Assembly (NCBI GenBank): GCA_903904815.1 | Contig: CAIVDU010000053.1 | Span: 62,001 to 126,000, forward strand | Origin: an uncultured Armatimonadota bacterium | GTDB taxonomy: Bacteria > Armatimonadota > Fimbriimonadia > Fimbriimonadales > Fimbriimonadaceae | Direction of reading: 5' to 3' | Length of the DNA: 64,000 bases | Shown: positions 16,411 to 26,124 of the stretch, piece after piece | Position numbering within the stretch: the first letter of the stretch is position 1 | Layout of the letters: the number at the start of each line of letters is the position of its first letter | Translations under genes and position numbers: made by a program | Notes under the pieces: generated by a model | Seen by the model: the letters and a program-made list of their open reading frames with translations, nothing else | The model's database searches: none | What the model was told of the DNA's origin: nothing

Positions 16411-17769
16411 ATGCCGCTTAACGTTAAAATGGCGAATTCAAAGGTTCTTAAGCCCGGAAGCGAGGGTAGCGGTGGAATTGCGGATACCAACCTCCTTCAC
16501 CTGGCACTGATCATCATTTTCGGCATCTTTGCCACCACGCTGCCCCAGCCTCAGGTCATGGGCAAGCTGCCTCTGCAGCACCTTCTGAAGGATGGGCTCC
16601 ATGTCTCGAAAACGGACATGGCAACCTTCTTCTTCTGGTGTGGCCTTTTCTGGTATCTGAAGCCTTTCGCCGGGATCCTTACCGACGCATTTCCTCTTTT
16701 TAAGACACGCCGACGTTGGTACCTCTTGATCAGTTCGGTGCTGGCTGGCGTGAGTTGGTTGGCGCTAGGAATTCCCGCTCTCAAGATGTCGGGTGCAGCC
16801 GACCTGAGTCATCAGGTGGTGCCATACACCTATCGGTCGTTGCTGATTGGCTGCATTGTCATCAATCTGTTCATGGTGATGATGTCGACGGTCGTCGGCG
16901 CAATTCTGGTGGAATCGGGGCAGACTCTTGGTGCGACCGGGCGACTGACGTCAGTACGCCAGCTCACGTCTAACCTTTGCACCTTCATCAACGGTCCCTT
17001 GAGTGGGTGGCTCGCTTCTGGTTTATTCTTTAGAGCGGCCGGCGTCAACGCGTTTCTGGTGCTCTCGATCTTTCCCATCGCTTACGTTTTCTTGAGAGAG
17101 CGTCCCCAAGCGGTGATGAACAAGGATGCGTTCGCGAATGCTTCAAACCAGCTGCGGATCATTGGACGATCAGGCCCGCTTTGGTTTGCGCTTTTCTTTA
17201 TTGCTCTTTTCTATTTCTCGCCAGGTTTCAATACCCCGCTGTACTTCCGGCAGACAGATGAACTGAAGTTCACTCAGCAGCAGATTGGAAACTTTGGAGC
17301 TTGGAGCGGCGGCATGGGCATGCTCGCGGCGGTCATTTATGGCTGGGCGATTCGTAAGTACAGCATTCGCACGTTGATGTTCATCGGAATCGTCACCGCA
17401 GCAAGTGGAACGCTTCTGTACTTGTTCTATAACAACCTCGTCAACGCGACGTTGATCGAGTCCCAAAACGGCTTTTTCTTTGGATTTGCGGAGGTGGCCC
17501 TTATCGATCTCGCTGCGCGAGCGACACCCCGGGGGTGTGAAGGACTTGGCTATTCGCTGATTCTCTCCGTACGCAACATTGCACTCTTTGGCGCTGACAT
17601 CATCGGATCGAAGCTTTCAGACGCGAAGTGGGACTTCAGCTACCTCGTGTTCCTCAATGCTGGCACCACCGCTCTCGTGCTGGTCCTGCTACCGTTCATG
17701 CCGAAAGTGCTGATGATCCGCAAGGACGGCGATGGGCTGGGACTCGCCGAGACGGGGAGCGTCGCCTAG
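16411..17769 (+). CDS. MFS transporter related to folate-biopterin transporters (FBT)
   Basis: A 452-residue membrane protein with about twelve hydrophobic segments. The first loop region, FFFWCGLFWYLKPFAGILTDAFPLFKTRRRWY, has the family-like KP..G...D..PLF..RRR arrangement of the BT1/FBT branch of the major facilitator superfamily. Known FBT proteins move folates or pterins, but many bacterial relatives have no defined substrate, so the role is open. It starts 51 bases after the ABC ATPase and may be a separate unit. A short NTF2-like gene follows almost directly. Confidence 0.7.
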   Translation: MPLNVKMANSKVLKPGSEGSGGIADTNLLHLALIIIFGIFATTLPQPQVMGKLPLQHLLKDGLHVSKTDMATFFFWCGLFWYLKPFAGILTDAFPLFKTRRRWYLLISSVLAGVSWLALGIPALKMSGAADLSHQVVPYTYRSLLIGCIVINLFMVMMSTVVGAILVESGQTLGATGRLTSVRQLTSNLCTFINGPLSGWLASGLFFRAAGVNAFLVLSIFPIAYVFLRERPQAVMNKDAFANASNQLRIIGRSGPLWFALFFIALFYFSPGFNTPLYFRQTDELKFTQQQIGNFGAWSGGMGMLAAVIYGWAIRKYSIRTLMFIGIVTAASGTLLYLFYNNLVNATLIESQNGFFFGFAEVALIDLAARATPRGCEGLGYSLILSVRNIALFGADIIGSKLSDAKWDFSYLVFLNAGTTALVLVLLPFMPKVLMIRKDGDGLGLAETGSVA

Positions 17770-17773
17770 GCCT

Positions 17774-18175
17774 GTGGGAGACACTGAAACACTCATCCGG
17801 GCTTACTTCGAGGCCTTCAACCGGCATGACCTCGAAGGGATGCTATCCGCTTTGGCGGAAGACGTCGTTCACGACATCAACGAAGGCGATAGGGAAGTCG
17901 GGAAAGAGGCATTTCGATGCTTCAAGACCCGCATGGACCGTTGCTATGTCGAGCAGATTAGCGATCTGGTTGTGATGACGTCCGGCGAGCGTGGAGCGGC
18001 GGAGTTCACTTGTTCGGGAAGATACGTCGGGACTGACGATGGACTTCCCGAAGCCCGTGGGCAAGAGTATTCGATAGCCGCCGCCGCCTTCTTCGAGGTA
18101 TCGGCCGGAAAGATTGCAAGGGTGACGTCTTATTACAGCCTCGCTGGATGGTTAAGAGCCATCTCGAGCGAGTGA
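17774..18175 (+). CDS. SnoaL/NTF2-like fold protein
   Basis: A 133-residue alpha+beta cone protein: the N-terminal helix ETLIRAYFEAFNRHDLEGML, then the A..V.HDIN strand, and a C-terminal strand GKIARVTSYYSLAGWL, the typical SnoaL-like polyketide cyclase/ketosteroid isomerase pattern. Known members act as small-molecule isomerases, cyclases or simply binding proteins. The GTG at 17774 lies five bases after the MFS stop and gives the right N-terminus; an ATG at 17732 would overlap the MFS gene. Co-transcription with the transporter is likely. Substrate unknown. Confidence 0.75.
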   Translation: MGDTETLIRAYFEAFNRHDLEGMLSALAEDVVHDINEGDREVGKEAFRCFKTRMDRCYVEQISDLVVMTSGERGAAEFTCSGRYVGTDDGLPEARGQEYSIAAAAFFEVSAGKIARVTSYYSLAGWLRAISSE

Positions 18176-18228
18176 ATTTCGACGCAGGGGCTTGTGTTTA
18201 CCCAGGCTCGGGTGCTAAGTTGCTCCGA

Positions 18229-18735
18229 ATGGACTACTTTGTAATCGGGCCCGACGGTCAGGAATATGGGCCGGCATCGATCGATACCCTGCGCCAGTGG
18301 GTCGCTGAGAACCGGGTTCTCCCAACGACGATGCTCAAAAGCGTTCAAAGCGGTCTTACGGTGGCAGCGAGCACGATCGGGGAACTGTTTCCCCCCACGA
18401 GGTTAGCTCCACCTCAATCGGCCCATCCTGGAAATTGGAGTCAGTCGACGAGTGACTATCCGCGCAACGCAGGTTACGCACCGCAGTCAATGGATGACGG
18501 AAAAGCCGACCTCATGTGGGCGATCGGCCGGTCGGTAGCTGCGTTGATTTTTTTCTTCGTCCTCCAGGGCATAGGTCTCTTCTTTGCCATCTACGCAGTA
18601 ATCTATGCCTTCCGGGCAAAAGAGAAGGGGCACCGGTTTGGGAATCTGGCCGTTGCCATCTCGGTCGTGACTCTGGTGATCATCGGAATTGGTTGGGCAT
18701 TACGCTTGAGCGGAGCATCTCCCCGGATGAACTAA
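18229..18735 (+). CDS. GYF_2-domain membrane protein
   Basis: A 168-residue protein that begins with a GYF_2-like domain (MDYFVIGPDGQEYGPASID, then LRQWVAENRV), followed by a Pro/Ser/Gln-rich linker (about 60-90) and a hydrophobic hairpin (about 98-160) with the DUF4190-like pattern. GYF_2 domains probably bind proline-rich peptides. Bacterial members with a C-terminal membrane hairpin are of unknown role. The ATG at 18229 starts exactly at the domain. The stop overlaps the convergent gene stop by four bases. Confidence 0.75.
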   Translation: MDYFVIGPDGQEYGPASIDTLRQWVAENRVLPTTMLKSVQSGLTVAASTIGELFPPTRLAPPQSAHPGNWSQSTSDYPRNAGYAPQSMDDGKADLMWAIGRSVAALIFFFVLQGIGLFFAIYAVIYAFRAKEKGHRFGNLAVAISVVTLVIIGIGWALRLSGASPRMN

Positions 18736-19919
18736 GATTCGACCAGAGGAAGGGCGGCTAGCCGCCTTCTCCTCGACTCAGGGCTATCCAAGCTGAAGGT
18801 TCGGGCGTCTCCGAGTTGCTCGCGGACGAAATCGCCCATCTCCCTGACCTTCGCTCGGAGGGCATCGGTAGGTTCGTCGAATGACTTCCACCGAATCGCC
18901 TGGACCTCCACATCGAAATCCCAGAACCCCACAAGATTTCCCCGATCGAATATTGCGTGATGAGCTAGGTCGGAGACACCGGTCACATCGACAGGACCCT
19001 TCTCGGAAGACATCGTCTGCCCACTGTGCTCGCTTCGAACGTGAGAGCGAACATCTCTCCGGAGATGGACGAGATTGTCCATAGCGCCGGTGAGTCGATA
19101 TTCTGGCTCTGAGGGCGCTCGAAATGATTTCAGGTCTTCGAGTTCCTCGGGGGCAATGAGTAGTTCCGTATCATCGAGTCGCACGAGACCAAGGCTGGCC
19201 ACCGAAGCCCTAGCCAGCTTCATGCCGTACCCAGAGAACCAGGCAAACTGGGAGAGTGAGGCGATTCCGATCCAGTTGAAGTAAAGTTTTGCGAGCTCGG
19301 CCACCGACTCGTCCCGGCTCATGCCACCTGAGGTGACTGCCGTCCGATTCCAGCGTCCATAGCGATATTTCTGGGTGTCTAGGCGCCCGTTCGTAGGCTG
19401 GCGGAGGATGAGACCCTCCTGCTGCAGACGTCCGAGTGCCAAAGGGAGAGTGGTGGATTGCCCTCGCTTTTTGCCTTCCTCTCCAAGGCTTCTCACCGCA
19501 TCTCCCACCGCTTCCTTGATCTCACTCGGCTCTAAGCCAGCTGTCTCTAGACAATCCAAGATTCTCGCGCAGAGTCGGTCAATCTCAGCTGGAGTGACAC
19601 CAAGGTGTTTGGTCGCCACCATCATGTCGGAGTTCCCAAACTGCCAGCCGCTGTTGAGCGCTAGTTCAAAGTGATGCAGCGGGACGAGATACGTACAGGC
19701 ACGAGCGGCGGGTAGTTCCAGAAGTTCACGATCAGCAACCAGTTTGTCGACCATCATCCGGGTTGACCGGGTGCGGGCGAACAGAGCCAAGTATGGATTC
19801 GCACCACCGACTGACCTAGACCATCCTGTCTTACCAAGCGATTCCACCGGGGATGTGGCTTGCGGTCCCAACAAGCCCTGTCTTTGGGCCAACCAACATA
19901 CAAGTTGACATTGATTCAT
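18732..19919 (-). CDS. winged-helix DNA-binding protein of the AlkZ-like (HTH_42) family
   Basis: The 395-residue protein has the DUF1006/HTH_42 layout: an N-terminal Q-rich helix (WLAQRQGLLG), the ARTRSTRMMVD segment, tandem winged-helix regions, and a C-terminal block with VGFWDFD and a G.W entry typical of this family. Relatives AlkZ and YcaQ are DNA glycosylases that unhook interstrand crosslinks or remove alkylated bases; many others are unstudied. The exact catalytic Gln residues could not be confirmed by eye, so glycosylase activity is inferred only. The gene is alone on its strand. Confidence 0.7.
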   Translation of the reverse strand: MNQCQLVCWLAQRQGLLGPQATSPVESLGKTGWSRSVGGANPYLALFARTRSTRMMVDKLVADRELLELPAARACTYLVPLHHFELALNSGWQFGNSDMMVATKHLGVTPAEIDRLCARILDCLETAGLEPSEIKEAVGDAVRSLGEEGKKRGQSTTLPLALGRLQQEGLILRQPTNGRLDTQKYRYGRWNRTAVTSGGMSRDESVAELAKLYFNWIGIASLSQFAWFSGYGMKLARASVASLGLVRLDDTELLIAPEELEDLKSFRAPSEPEYRLTGAMDNLVHLRRDVRSHVRSEHSGQTMSSEKGPVDVTGVSDLAHHAIFDRGNLVGFWDFDVEVQAIRWKSFDEPTDALRAKVREMGDFVREQLGDARTFSLDSPESRRRRLAALPLVES

Positions 19920-20000
19920 AACTTTCTTTGCCAGGACTTCGTTGTTTTATCATCCGTCAGCCAATTGTGAGAAGTGAGACTCGGGGTGTAATGTCAGCCG

Positions 20001-20402
20001 TTGAGAGACTTTAACGATCTTTCTGGTCCTTGGGTAGGCATGTCGGTGCAGGACGGGTTGCGAATTTCGGAGGCTATTCGTCTGACCATCCGAAATGGGC
20101 AGATCTCCGGAACCGGCGTGGATCAGGATGGCGATTTTGAGTTGCTGGGGTTCTACACTGCCCGGTCTCAGCAAGTGATGATTACGCGGAGATATTCGCG
20201 GACGACCGAGCCCTCTCAAGAAGGGGTGGGAATTCCCTACGATTATCAAGGCTATTGGGACGGGATGATGGTGTCGGGGACTTGGCGCCAGCGGACGTAT
20301 TCCAATATGAATGGCCCGTTTGAGATGTGGCCAGACAGGGAAGAAGACCGTGAAGAACTGAGGATAGAGTTCGAAGTGCTAGAACTCTCTCAGCCGTCCT
20401 AA
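20001..20402 (+). CDS. conserved-looking hypothetical beta-rich protein
   Basis: A 133-residue soluble protein from a TTG start (an ATG at 20040 is an alternative). It alternates short strands with Gly turns (LSGPWVGM, GQISGTGVDQDGDFEL, GFY, YWDGMMVSGTWRQ), a pattern of small lipocalin-like or calycin-like barrels. No signal peptide or membrane span is visible. I do not recognise the family and assign no function. It stands between a convergent repair gene and a response regulator. Confidence 0.6.
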   Translation: MRDFNDLSGPWVGMSVQDGLRISEAIRLTIRNGQISGTGVDQDGDFELLGFYTARSQQVMITRRYSRTTEPSQEGVGIPYDYQGYWDGMMVSGTWRQRTYSNMNGPFEMWPDREEDREELRIEFEVLELSQPS

Positions 20403-20708
20403 AACTTAACCATTGCTTGAAACCAATGCATTGGGAGGGTTCGAACCTCTAAAGCTGTGAGTTGCTTTGGAAGTCCAAGGCTGCTACCTGGAGTGCTTTA
20501 GAACACAGATCACTGGGAAGTTGATCTTGGTAGGCCAAGAATGCCGTTCGTATTCGCGTTTTTCTTTCCCAATTTGCTTCGAAAGGCATATCTTTGGATT
20601 CTCAGTCTAATCCGGGCTGAGATGAGGGAAGATATTAAAGGAATCGATGTTTCGCCAGAGAAACGCCGCTAACCGTACTGTCCGGGTGACCGAACTGGAA
20701 TTCTGAGG
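20403..20708. other. intergenic gap with no gene supported
   Basis: About 306 bases without a defensible frame. It contains CTTTGG-AAGT-CCAAGG, a near-palindrome around 20466-20481, and a GGGTTCGAACC segment that resembles a tRNA T-loop but has no acceptor, D or anticodon arms around it. The promoter of the downstream response regulator should lie at its right end; I cannot pick one with confidence. Confidence 0.45.
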
Positions 20709-21158
20709 ATGGCAGAAAGTGTGTACCGGGTCTTGTTGATCGAGGATAACGACGACGACGCCGACCTTGTGCTGCGCGGAATCAGGCGATTTGCCGAATC
20801 CGTCGATTTCACTCGCTCGAATTCGATTCCGAAGGCGCTGGATTTTCTCACGACCGCGAGGGACTCGGGTGCACTTCCCAACCTGATCCTCGTGGACGGA
20901 CGGATCGACGGGGTCGACGCTTCAGACTTTTTTCAGCAACTTGAACCCCGGGGAATAGCTCATCTCCCATGTGTAGTTCTCAGCGGTAGTGTCGAATCGC
21001 GAACTGCAGAGCGACTCTTACAACTCGGAGCCAACGCAGTACGCTGGAAACCCGTCGACTATTCGCAGTTTCTCGACGAAATTGCGCGCATTTTGCACGA
21101 ATTCCACCCCTCGCCCCTCGTATCCGCCCGCGAGGGATCGACTGAGCAAGAAAATTAG
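20709..21158 (+). CDS. single-domain response regulator
   Basis: A 149-residue CheY-like receiver protein with no output domain. It has the acidic pair in IEDND (12-15), the phospho-acceptor Asp63 in ILVDGRIDG, the Ser of VLSGS, and the conserved Lys-Pro in VRWKPVD. The long loop after helix 1 and the sequence style are those of phytochrome/Rcp1-type response regulators rather than motor CheY. No histidine kinase is adjacent, so its partner is unknown. A short polar tail ends in EGSTEQEN. Confidence 0.85.
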   Translation: MAESVYRVLLIEDNDDDADLVLRGIRRFAESVDFTRSNSIPKALDFLTTARDSGALPNLILVDGRIDGVDASDFFQQLEPRGIAHLPCVVLSGSVESRTAERLLQLGANAVRWKPVDYSQFLDEIARILHEFHPSPLVSAREGSTEQEN

Positions 21159-21352
21159 CAGATATTTCTACTAATTCGGACTTTTCTGGCTCCATAACCC
21201 GTCTTAGTTCGAGGCGGGACAGTCTAATTAGCTGTCTTGACTATATTTCAAGTAGGAATTCCACGGGAATGCGCCTTGAACAGCAAGGTGACTTTACGTG
21301 GTTGTTCCGAGGCTCGTATACTCGTGTTCGAGGTGTTTCAGCATTGTCTGCA

Positions 21353-24300
21353 ATGAATCGTTTCCAGTTCAGGGGGATCACCCTTGGCGCGCTAGCGCTG
21401 ACGTCGGCGCTCGCCCATCCATTTCCATCTCCCCAGGCTGGGTTGGTGGGTGCGCATCATGCGCCCCCCAAGGTCACTGCCGTAAGGAAGGCTAGTCAGC
21501 CAAACAAGGCCGACTTAGTTTCGAAGTCCAAGAGTGGACTCTTTGTCCAGAATTCTGGTCAATGGAACAGCAAGGCCATTTCGCACGCTCACGCCGGAGG
21601 CCTAGATTATTGGGTCACTCGCGAAGGCGTGGTGATGGACTTCAATGTTCTGAGCAAGTCTCACAAGGCTACGACAAGGAAAGGCCACGTTATCGAAATG
21701 AAATTCGATGGCGCGCACAAGCCAGTCGTCGCCTACACAGGGAAAGCAAAGGTCAAGACCGACTATCTCGTTTCGAAGTCTTCCCATCCATTCCATGCCG
21801 ACTCGTTCGCTGAGGTTCACCTCGATGAGCTGTACCCGGGCGTGGAAATGCGGAACTACTTCGACGAGAAGCGTCCGCGCTACGACCTCGTGGTGAAGCC
21901 GGGTGGCGACCCTTCCAAGATCAAGCTTTCTTTCAACGGTCAGACCAAGCTCTCGATCGACAAGGCTGGAAATCTCGTGATGGGAACCAGTCTTGGAGAC
22001 ATGAGCCAGGCTGGCCTGAAGGCATTTACGGTCTCTCATGGCAAAACGACCCCAGTGAAGGCGGCGTTCCGGGTTCATCCTGGGAACAAGGTCACTTTCG
22101 ATCTCGGCGCGTACGACCACAAAGCCAAACTCGTTGTCGACCCGCTGATCTACGGAAGCCTGTTCGGCGGTGACTCGGGTCGAGACTGCATCTACGGAGT
22201 CACGTCAACTCCAGACGGTGGCGTGTACATGACCGGCTGGACTGAGTCAGTTGCTTTCCCCGTTCTTCAGGGCGCATACCAGATCAACTTGACTGGCGGG
22301 AGAAACGCCTTCGTAACGTTGTTCCGGGGCGATGCCTACGACGTCGTTTACAACTCCTACATTGGAGGCTCGACGGCTTATGTCGGGTCGGCGGCTTTGG
22401 ACGAAGGGCACTTCATTCAGATTTCCCCCGATGGGACGGAGCTTTGGATCGCGGGAACGACCACTTCCAGCGACTTTCCGTTGGTTTCCGGTTCGAGCTA
22501 CATGCCGGCTCCTCTCAATACGAACGTGATCAACTCGTTCTTCGTTGAGTTCCAGATCGATCCAACCGCTTTCTTGATTCCTCAATACGCGACTTACTTC
22601 GGACCAGATTCCGGAGCGACTTCCTACGACCTCCGAGGCTTCGTGCTTTCGCCGGTTGATGGAAGCCTGCTTGTTGCAGGAACGGTTAATGGCACCATCG
22701 CGAGCGCGGACTCGGTGAATACCCCGGTTGGACCTGGAACGAAGGACGTGTTCCTTACGAAGTTGGACCCGACGGGTGCAACCGTTCTCAATAGCAGATA
22801 CTTCGGTGGAAGCCAAGATGACTCGGTCACCGGACTCGCGACGGACCCAGATGGCGACTTCGTTATCTCTGGCACCGTCATCAGCCCGGCAACCTCGACC
22901 GGTCAGCAGCAACTCGACCTCACGGCAAATCCCAGCTACTTCGAGACGGGCAACGTTTCGTGGGCGAACTCCCAGATTCTTCGCGGTTATGACCTTTATG
23001 CGGCGAAGATTCGGTCGGACTCCTCGATGGCGACCTACTGGTCGGGCGTAGTGGGTGGTAGCTTGGACGACCTGTCCGCTGGCTATAACGACTCGAACTA
23101 CACGAGTCAGTACTACGACTTCACGAATACCCTTTCAAACAGCGTGGCAACCGACGTAAACGGCAACGTTTACATCTTGGGTGAGTCGAGTTCGTTTAAC
23201 TACCCTCGAACCTCAAACGTTATTGGCGAGCAGAATAGAAAGGGGACTTGTGTCGTTTCGGCAATCGCCGCTGATGGCTCGTCGTTCCTGTACAGTTCTG
23301 GTCTCAACACCAGCGGAGCCGCTGTTCCCGTCGGAATCGCAGTTGACGCGGCAGGTAATGCCACGATCACTGGTCTCGTGCAGACCAGCATGCTGTTCAT
23401 CTACACCGGGACTCCTCCCAACCCAATCGTTCCCAACGGTGACGCTGGCCAAGGCGCCATCCAGGTGACAAACGATGCGCTCAGGAAGACTTACACCTGG
23501 GAAGGTGCGAGTACGAACGCAGACATCCCAACCGACGATGCGTGGATCAACGTCATCAACACGACAGCGACCCAGTTGCTGTACGGGTCATACATCGGTG
23601 GAGACGGAAACGACACGATTTCCTATCCGTTCGTTGACCAGTTCGGCGACATCTGGGTCTTCGGAGAACACGACAACTACTATGGTTACGTCGTGTTCCC
23701 GTGGCTACCGACACCGCCCCCAACGACTCTTCCTCAACCTAAGCTTGTTTCGTTCTACACTCCGTTCCCAACCGGCTTCCTAAGCCCGTTGGCCTTCAAG
23801 GTGAACCCAGACGAACCTGGCGCGCTACCGGTCGACCCTCGTGGTTCCGGTGGAACGAACTGGACGAGCGATTACGATCCTCCCTATGTAAACCCAACGC
23901 CAGGTGCTCCTGCTCCTTTAGGAACAGTACCGGTTTGGGAATACACGGACGGGTACGTCCTTCGATTCCGGATTGCTCTACCGACGGTCGCATCGGTAAC
24001 ATTGACTCCAAACACTGTTCCGGGTGGACTCGGAGCTGGTTCGACGGGAGTCGTAACTCTTAGTTCCGCGGCGCCAGCGCAGGGTGCTGACGTCATCGTG
24101 ACGATCAACTCGAATCGGGCCGCTGCTCAGTTCGCTGGCGGTACCGCTCCGTACAGTTTCACTGTAATCATCCCGGCCGGAGCAACAACGGGCTCGTTCG
24201 CACTGACGACGAACCCAGTGCTTGCTTCGACACCAGTAACGATCGAAGCCAACTACGCTGGCAACATCACGTTCAACACGCTGACGGTTGTGCCTTGGCT

Positions 24301-25522
24301 TCAGCAGTTCTCGTTAACCCCGACGACGGTCGTTGGTGGCAATAACGTGACGGCCACGGTAACCCTGTCGGCCACGGCTATTGGATTGGGTGTTCCGGTT
24401 ACCGTCACGGTTGACGATCCGACCGGTATTTCCCAGCCGCTTCCAATCACGTTCACGGTTCCAGCTGGAACGACCGCATTCACCACGAAGATCTCAACTG
24501 CGCTGGTGACGACCCAGAAGACGATCAATCTCACGGCGACGGTACTTGGTGTTAGCCAAAAGGCTGCCTTGACGCTTACGCCACTATCGATTGGAATCTC
24601 CTCTCTGACCTTTGATCAGAACCCCATCAATGCCGCTGGCACTGCAACGGGAACGATCACTCTGAGTACTCCGGCTCCGGATGCGGGTCTCAGTGTCACG
24701 GTGTCGAGTAGCGATTCCGGAATCGCCTTCTTCAAATCAGCCAAGACCACACTCAATCCGTACCCAAGCACAATCACGGTATCCATTCCGGCGAACTCGC
24801 TTACGGGTACGTTCGTTGTTGATGCGGGCACGTTGGCGGACACTTCCGTGGCTACGATCACAGCAGCGACGAGCACCAGTTCGGTTACCGCGCCGCTTAC
24901 TGTCAATCAGGTTACGTTCACGACGAGCATCACTCCTACAAGCCTTGCCGGTGGAGCGACAGCTACGGGAACGATCACCTTGGCTGCCCCTACGACGCAG
25001 AATGCTTTGACGCTGACGGTCACTCCGAGTGACACCACAGTCGTCCCGGCTATCAGCGACGTGACCATCCCGGCAAATGGATTCAAATCGGGAACGTTCT
25101 CGGCTCCTACCACTAAGGTGTTGGTAGGTGAGAATGTCACGATCGACATCGTTCTGGGAGAAATCGTTCCGGAAGATGTTCCGGTCACCCTGTCGGTAAA
25201 TGCGGCGTCAATCACGTCGTTCAAATTCCGCCAGAGCGTGATCCGATCTGGAAAATCCGATGTGGGTCTGGTGACTCTCGATGGAACTGTCCCTCAGGAT
25301 GTGACAATTGACATCACCTACGGCACGGGAGCGACGACTGCGGCGGGTGCGATCTACTTCTTCCCCTACACGGGAAGTGTGCTGGTCCACTCAGGTAAGA
25401 ATGTGAGCGACCCGGTTACGGTGACCGCCAAGCGGTTCACTAGACCGATCGTCGTTCCGATTCAAGCGACGATTCACGGTTCGACGAGCTCAGCCTCGAC
25501 GAGCATCACAATCAATCGCTGA
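21353..25522 (+). CDS. large secreted surface protein with SBBP-type propeller and Ig-like repeats
   Basis: The 1389-residue protein starts with a signal peptide (about 1-26, MNRFQFRGITLGALALTSAL). Next is a domain usual ahead of SBBP repeats (about 65-260, FVQNSGQWN...YWVTREGVVMDF). Then comes a beta-propeller-like region of SBBP repeats (about 266-790) with recurring YGSLFGG / YGSYIGGDGNDT / YFGGSQDDSV units. Five tandem Ig-like/Calx-beta-like domains of 90-100 residues follow (about 879-1389), each opening with a ...L.P..V.GG..ATG-type strand. No cell-wall or T9SS sorting tail is visible. An adhesive or surface-layer role is inferred from architecture only. An in-frame ATG 84 bases upstream is rejected because the signal peptide starts at 21353. 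Confidence 0.85.
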   Translation: MNRFQFRGITLGALALTSALAHPFPSPQAGLVGAHHAPPKVTAVRKASQPNKADLVSKSKSGLFVQNSGQWNSKAISHAHAGGLDYWVTREGVVMDFNVLSKSHKATTRKGHVIEMKFDGAHKPVVAYTGKAKVKTDYLVSKSSHPFHADSFAEVHLDELYPGVEMRNYFDEKRPRYDLVVKPGGDPSKIKLSFNGQTKLSIDKAGNLVMGTSLGDMSQAGLKAFTVSHGKTTPVKAAFRVHPGNKVTFDLGAYDHKAKLVVDPLIYGSLFGGDSGRDCIYGVTSTPDGGVYMTGWTESVAFPVLQGAYQINLTGGRNAFVTLFRGDAYDVVYNSYIGGSTAYVGSAALDEGHFIQISPDGTELWIAGTTTSSDFPLVSGSSYMPAPLNTNVINSFFVEFQIDPTAFLIPQYATYFGPDSGATSYDLRGFVLSPVDGSLLVAGTVNGTIASADSVNTPVGPGTKDVFLTKLDPTGATVLNSRYFGGSQDDSVTGLATDPDGDFVISGTVISPATSTGQQQLDLTANPSYFETGNVSWANSQILRGYDLYAAKIRSDSSMATYWSGVVGGSLDDLSAGYNDSNYTSQYYDFTNTLSNSVATDVNGNVYILGESSSFNYPRTSNVIGEQNRKGTCVVSAIAADGSSFLYSSGLNTSGAAVPVGIAVDAAGNATITGLVQTSMLFIYTGTPPNPIVPNGDAGQGAIQVTNDALRKTYTWEGASTNADIPTDDAWINVINTTATQLLYGSYIGGDGNDTISYPFVDQFGDIWVFGEHDNYYGYVVFPWLPTPPPTTLPQPKLVSFYTPFPTGFLSPLAFKVNPDEPGALPVDPRGSGGTNWTSDYDPPYVNPTPGAPAPLGTVPVWEYTDGYVLRFRIALPTVASVTLTPNTVPGGLGAGSTGVVTLSSAAPAQGADVIVTINSNRAAAQFAGGTAPYSFTVIIPAGATTGSFALTTNPVLASTPVTIEANYAGNITFNTLTVVPWLQQFSLTPTTVVGGNNVTATVTLSATAIGLGVPVTVTVDDPTGISQPLPITFTVPAGTTAFTTKISTALVTTQKTINLTATVLGVSQKAALTLTPLSIGISSLTFDQNPINAAGTATGTITLSTPAPDAGLSVTVSSSDSGIAFFKSAKTTLNPYPSTITVSIPANSLTGTFVVDAGTLADTSVATITAATSTSSVTAPLTVNQVTFTTSITPTSLAGGATATGTITLAAPTTQNALTLTVTPSDTTVVPAISDVTIPANGFKSGTFSAPTTKVLVGENVTIDIVLGEIVPEDVPVTLSVNAASITSFKFRQSVIRSGKSDVGLVTLDGTVPQDVTIDITYGTGATTAAGAIYFFPYTGSVLVHSGKNVSDPVTVTAKRFTRPIVVPIQATIHGSTSSASTSITINR

Positions 25523-25545
25523 CAATCGCCAAAGCTGAAACCTCT

Positions 25546-25590
25546 ATCATCCCTTCGGTTCAATGGAACCGGAGGGATGATTTTGTTTTA
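25546..25590 (+). terminator. Rho-independent terminator of the surface-protein gene
   Basis: A 16-bp stem with one G-T pair (25546-25561 with 25566-25581) around AATG is followed by TTTTGTTTTA. It is 24 bases after the stop codon. Confidence 0.9.
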
Positions 25591-25665
25591 GACCCTTGAA
25601 ATGTTTTCCGTGTTGCCGGCTGACGCCAAGGAGAAGGCAAATCTTCGAGCCTTCAGACCTAGATC

Positions 25666-25896
25666 ATGCTATCGTTCAAGTCCTCCTGCAGGCTTTCCGG
25701 GTACAAAAACGGTGTGGCTAGGACGGGCACGGCATTCATACTAGGATTTTCATTTGGCGCTTTGAGCGTCGTGTTGATACAAGCTCTGACCGGAGGACGA
25801 CGAGAAGACGACCCCGAGCAGATTCTTGATCGCTTGAGCGATCAACTCAGCGAGTTAGAAGCAAAGACAAAGGAAGCAGTCGCCAAGCCCAGCTGA
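25666..25896 (+). CDS. small single-span membrane protein
   Basis: A 76-residue frame with one hydrophobic segment (about residues 22-42, TAFILGFSFGALSVVLIQAL) followed by a short charged helix with heptad-like spacing (ILDRLSDQLSELEAKTKEAV). The arrangement resembles YtxH-type or other small membrane-anchored coiled-coil proteins. There is no strong Shine-Dalgarno. I do not recognise a family. It is kept because the membrane plus amphipathic helix pattern is coherent, and it stands alone between a terminator and crtI. Confidence 0.45.
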   Translation: MLSFKSSCRLSGYKNGVARTGTAFILGFSFGALSVVLIQALTGGRREDDPEQILDRLSDQLSELEAKTKEAVAKPS

Positions 25897-26124
25897 CCAG
25901 GTGCGGTTCGGCGAGTGGTGATGGCCTAAGCCGATTATGAGTGCGCGGCTCTTGTCAGCTGCGGTTCGCCCACCGTTCTTTTGGCCTGGAGACGGATCTT
26001 TCGGCCCTGGCCAGCGACTTAATGGTGGCAGAACTCCTGACAGCTGGTGGTACGCGCCGAGAGTGTTGAACGATGAACGATTTCTGGCTAACGATTTGGG
26101 CTGAGTTGAGATAGATACTTCGCA

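Noticed and set aside
20430-20450. GGGTTCGAACC that looks like a tRNA T-loop
   Set aside because: There is no acceptor, D or anticodon arm on either strand at the right distance. It is a short coincidental match.
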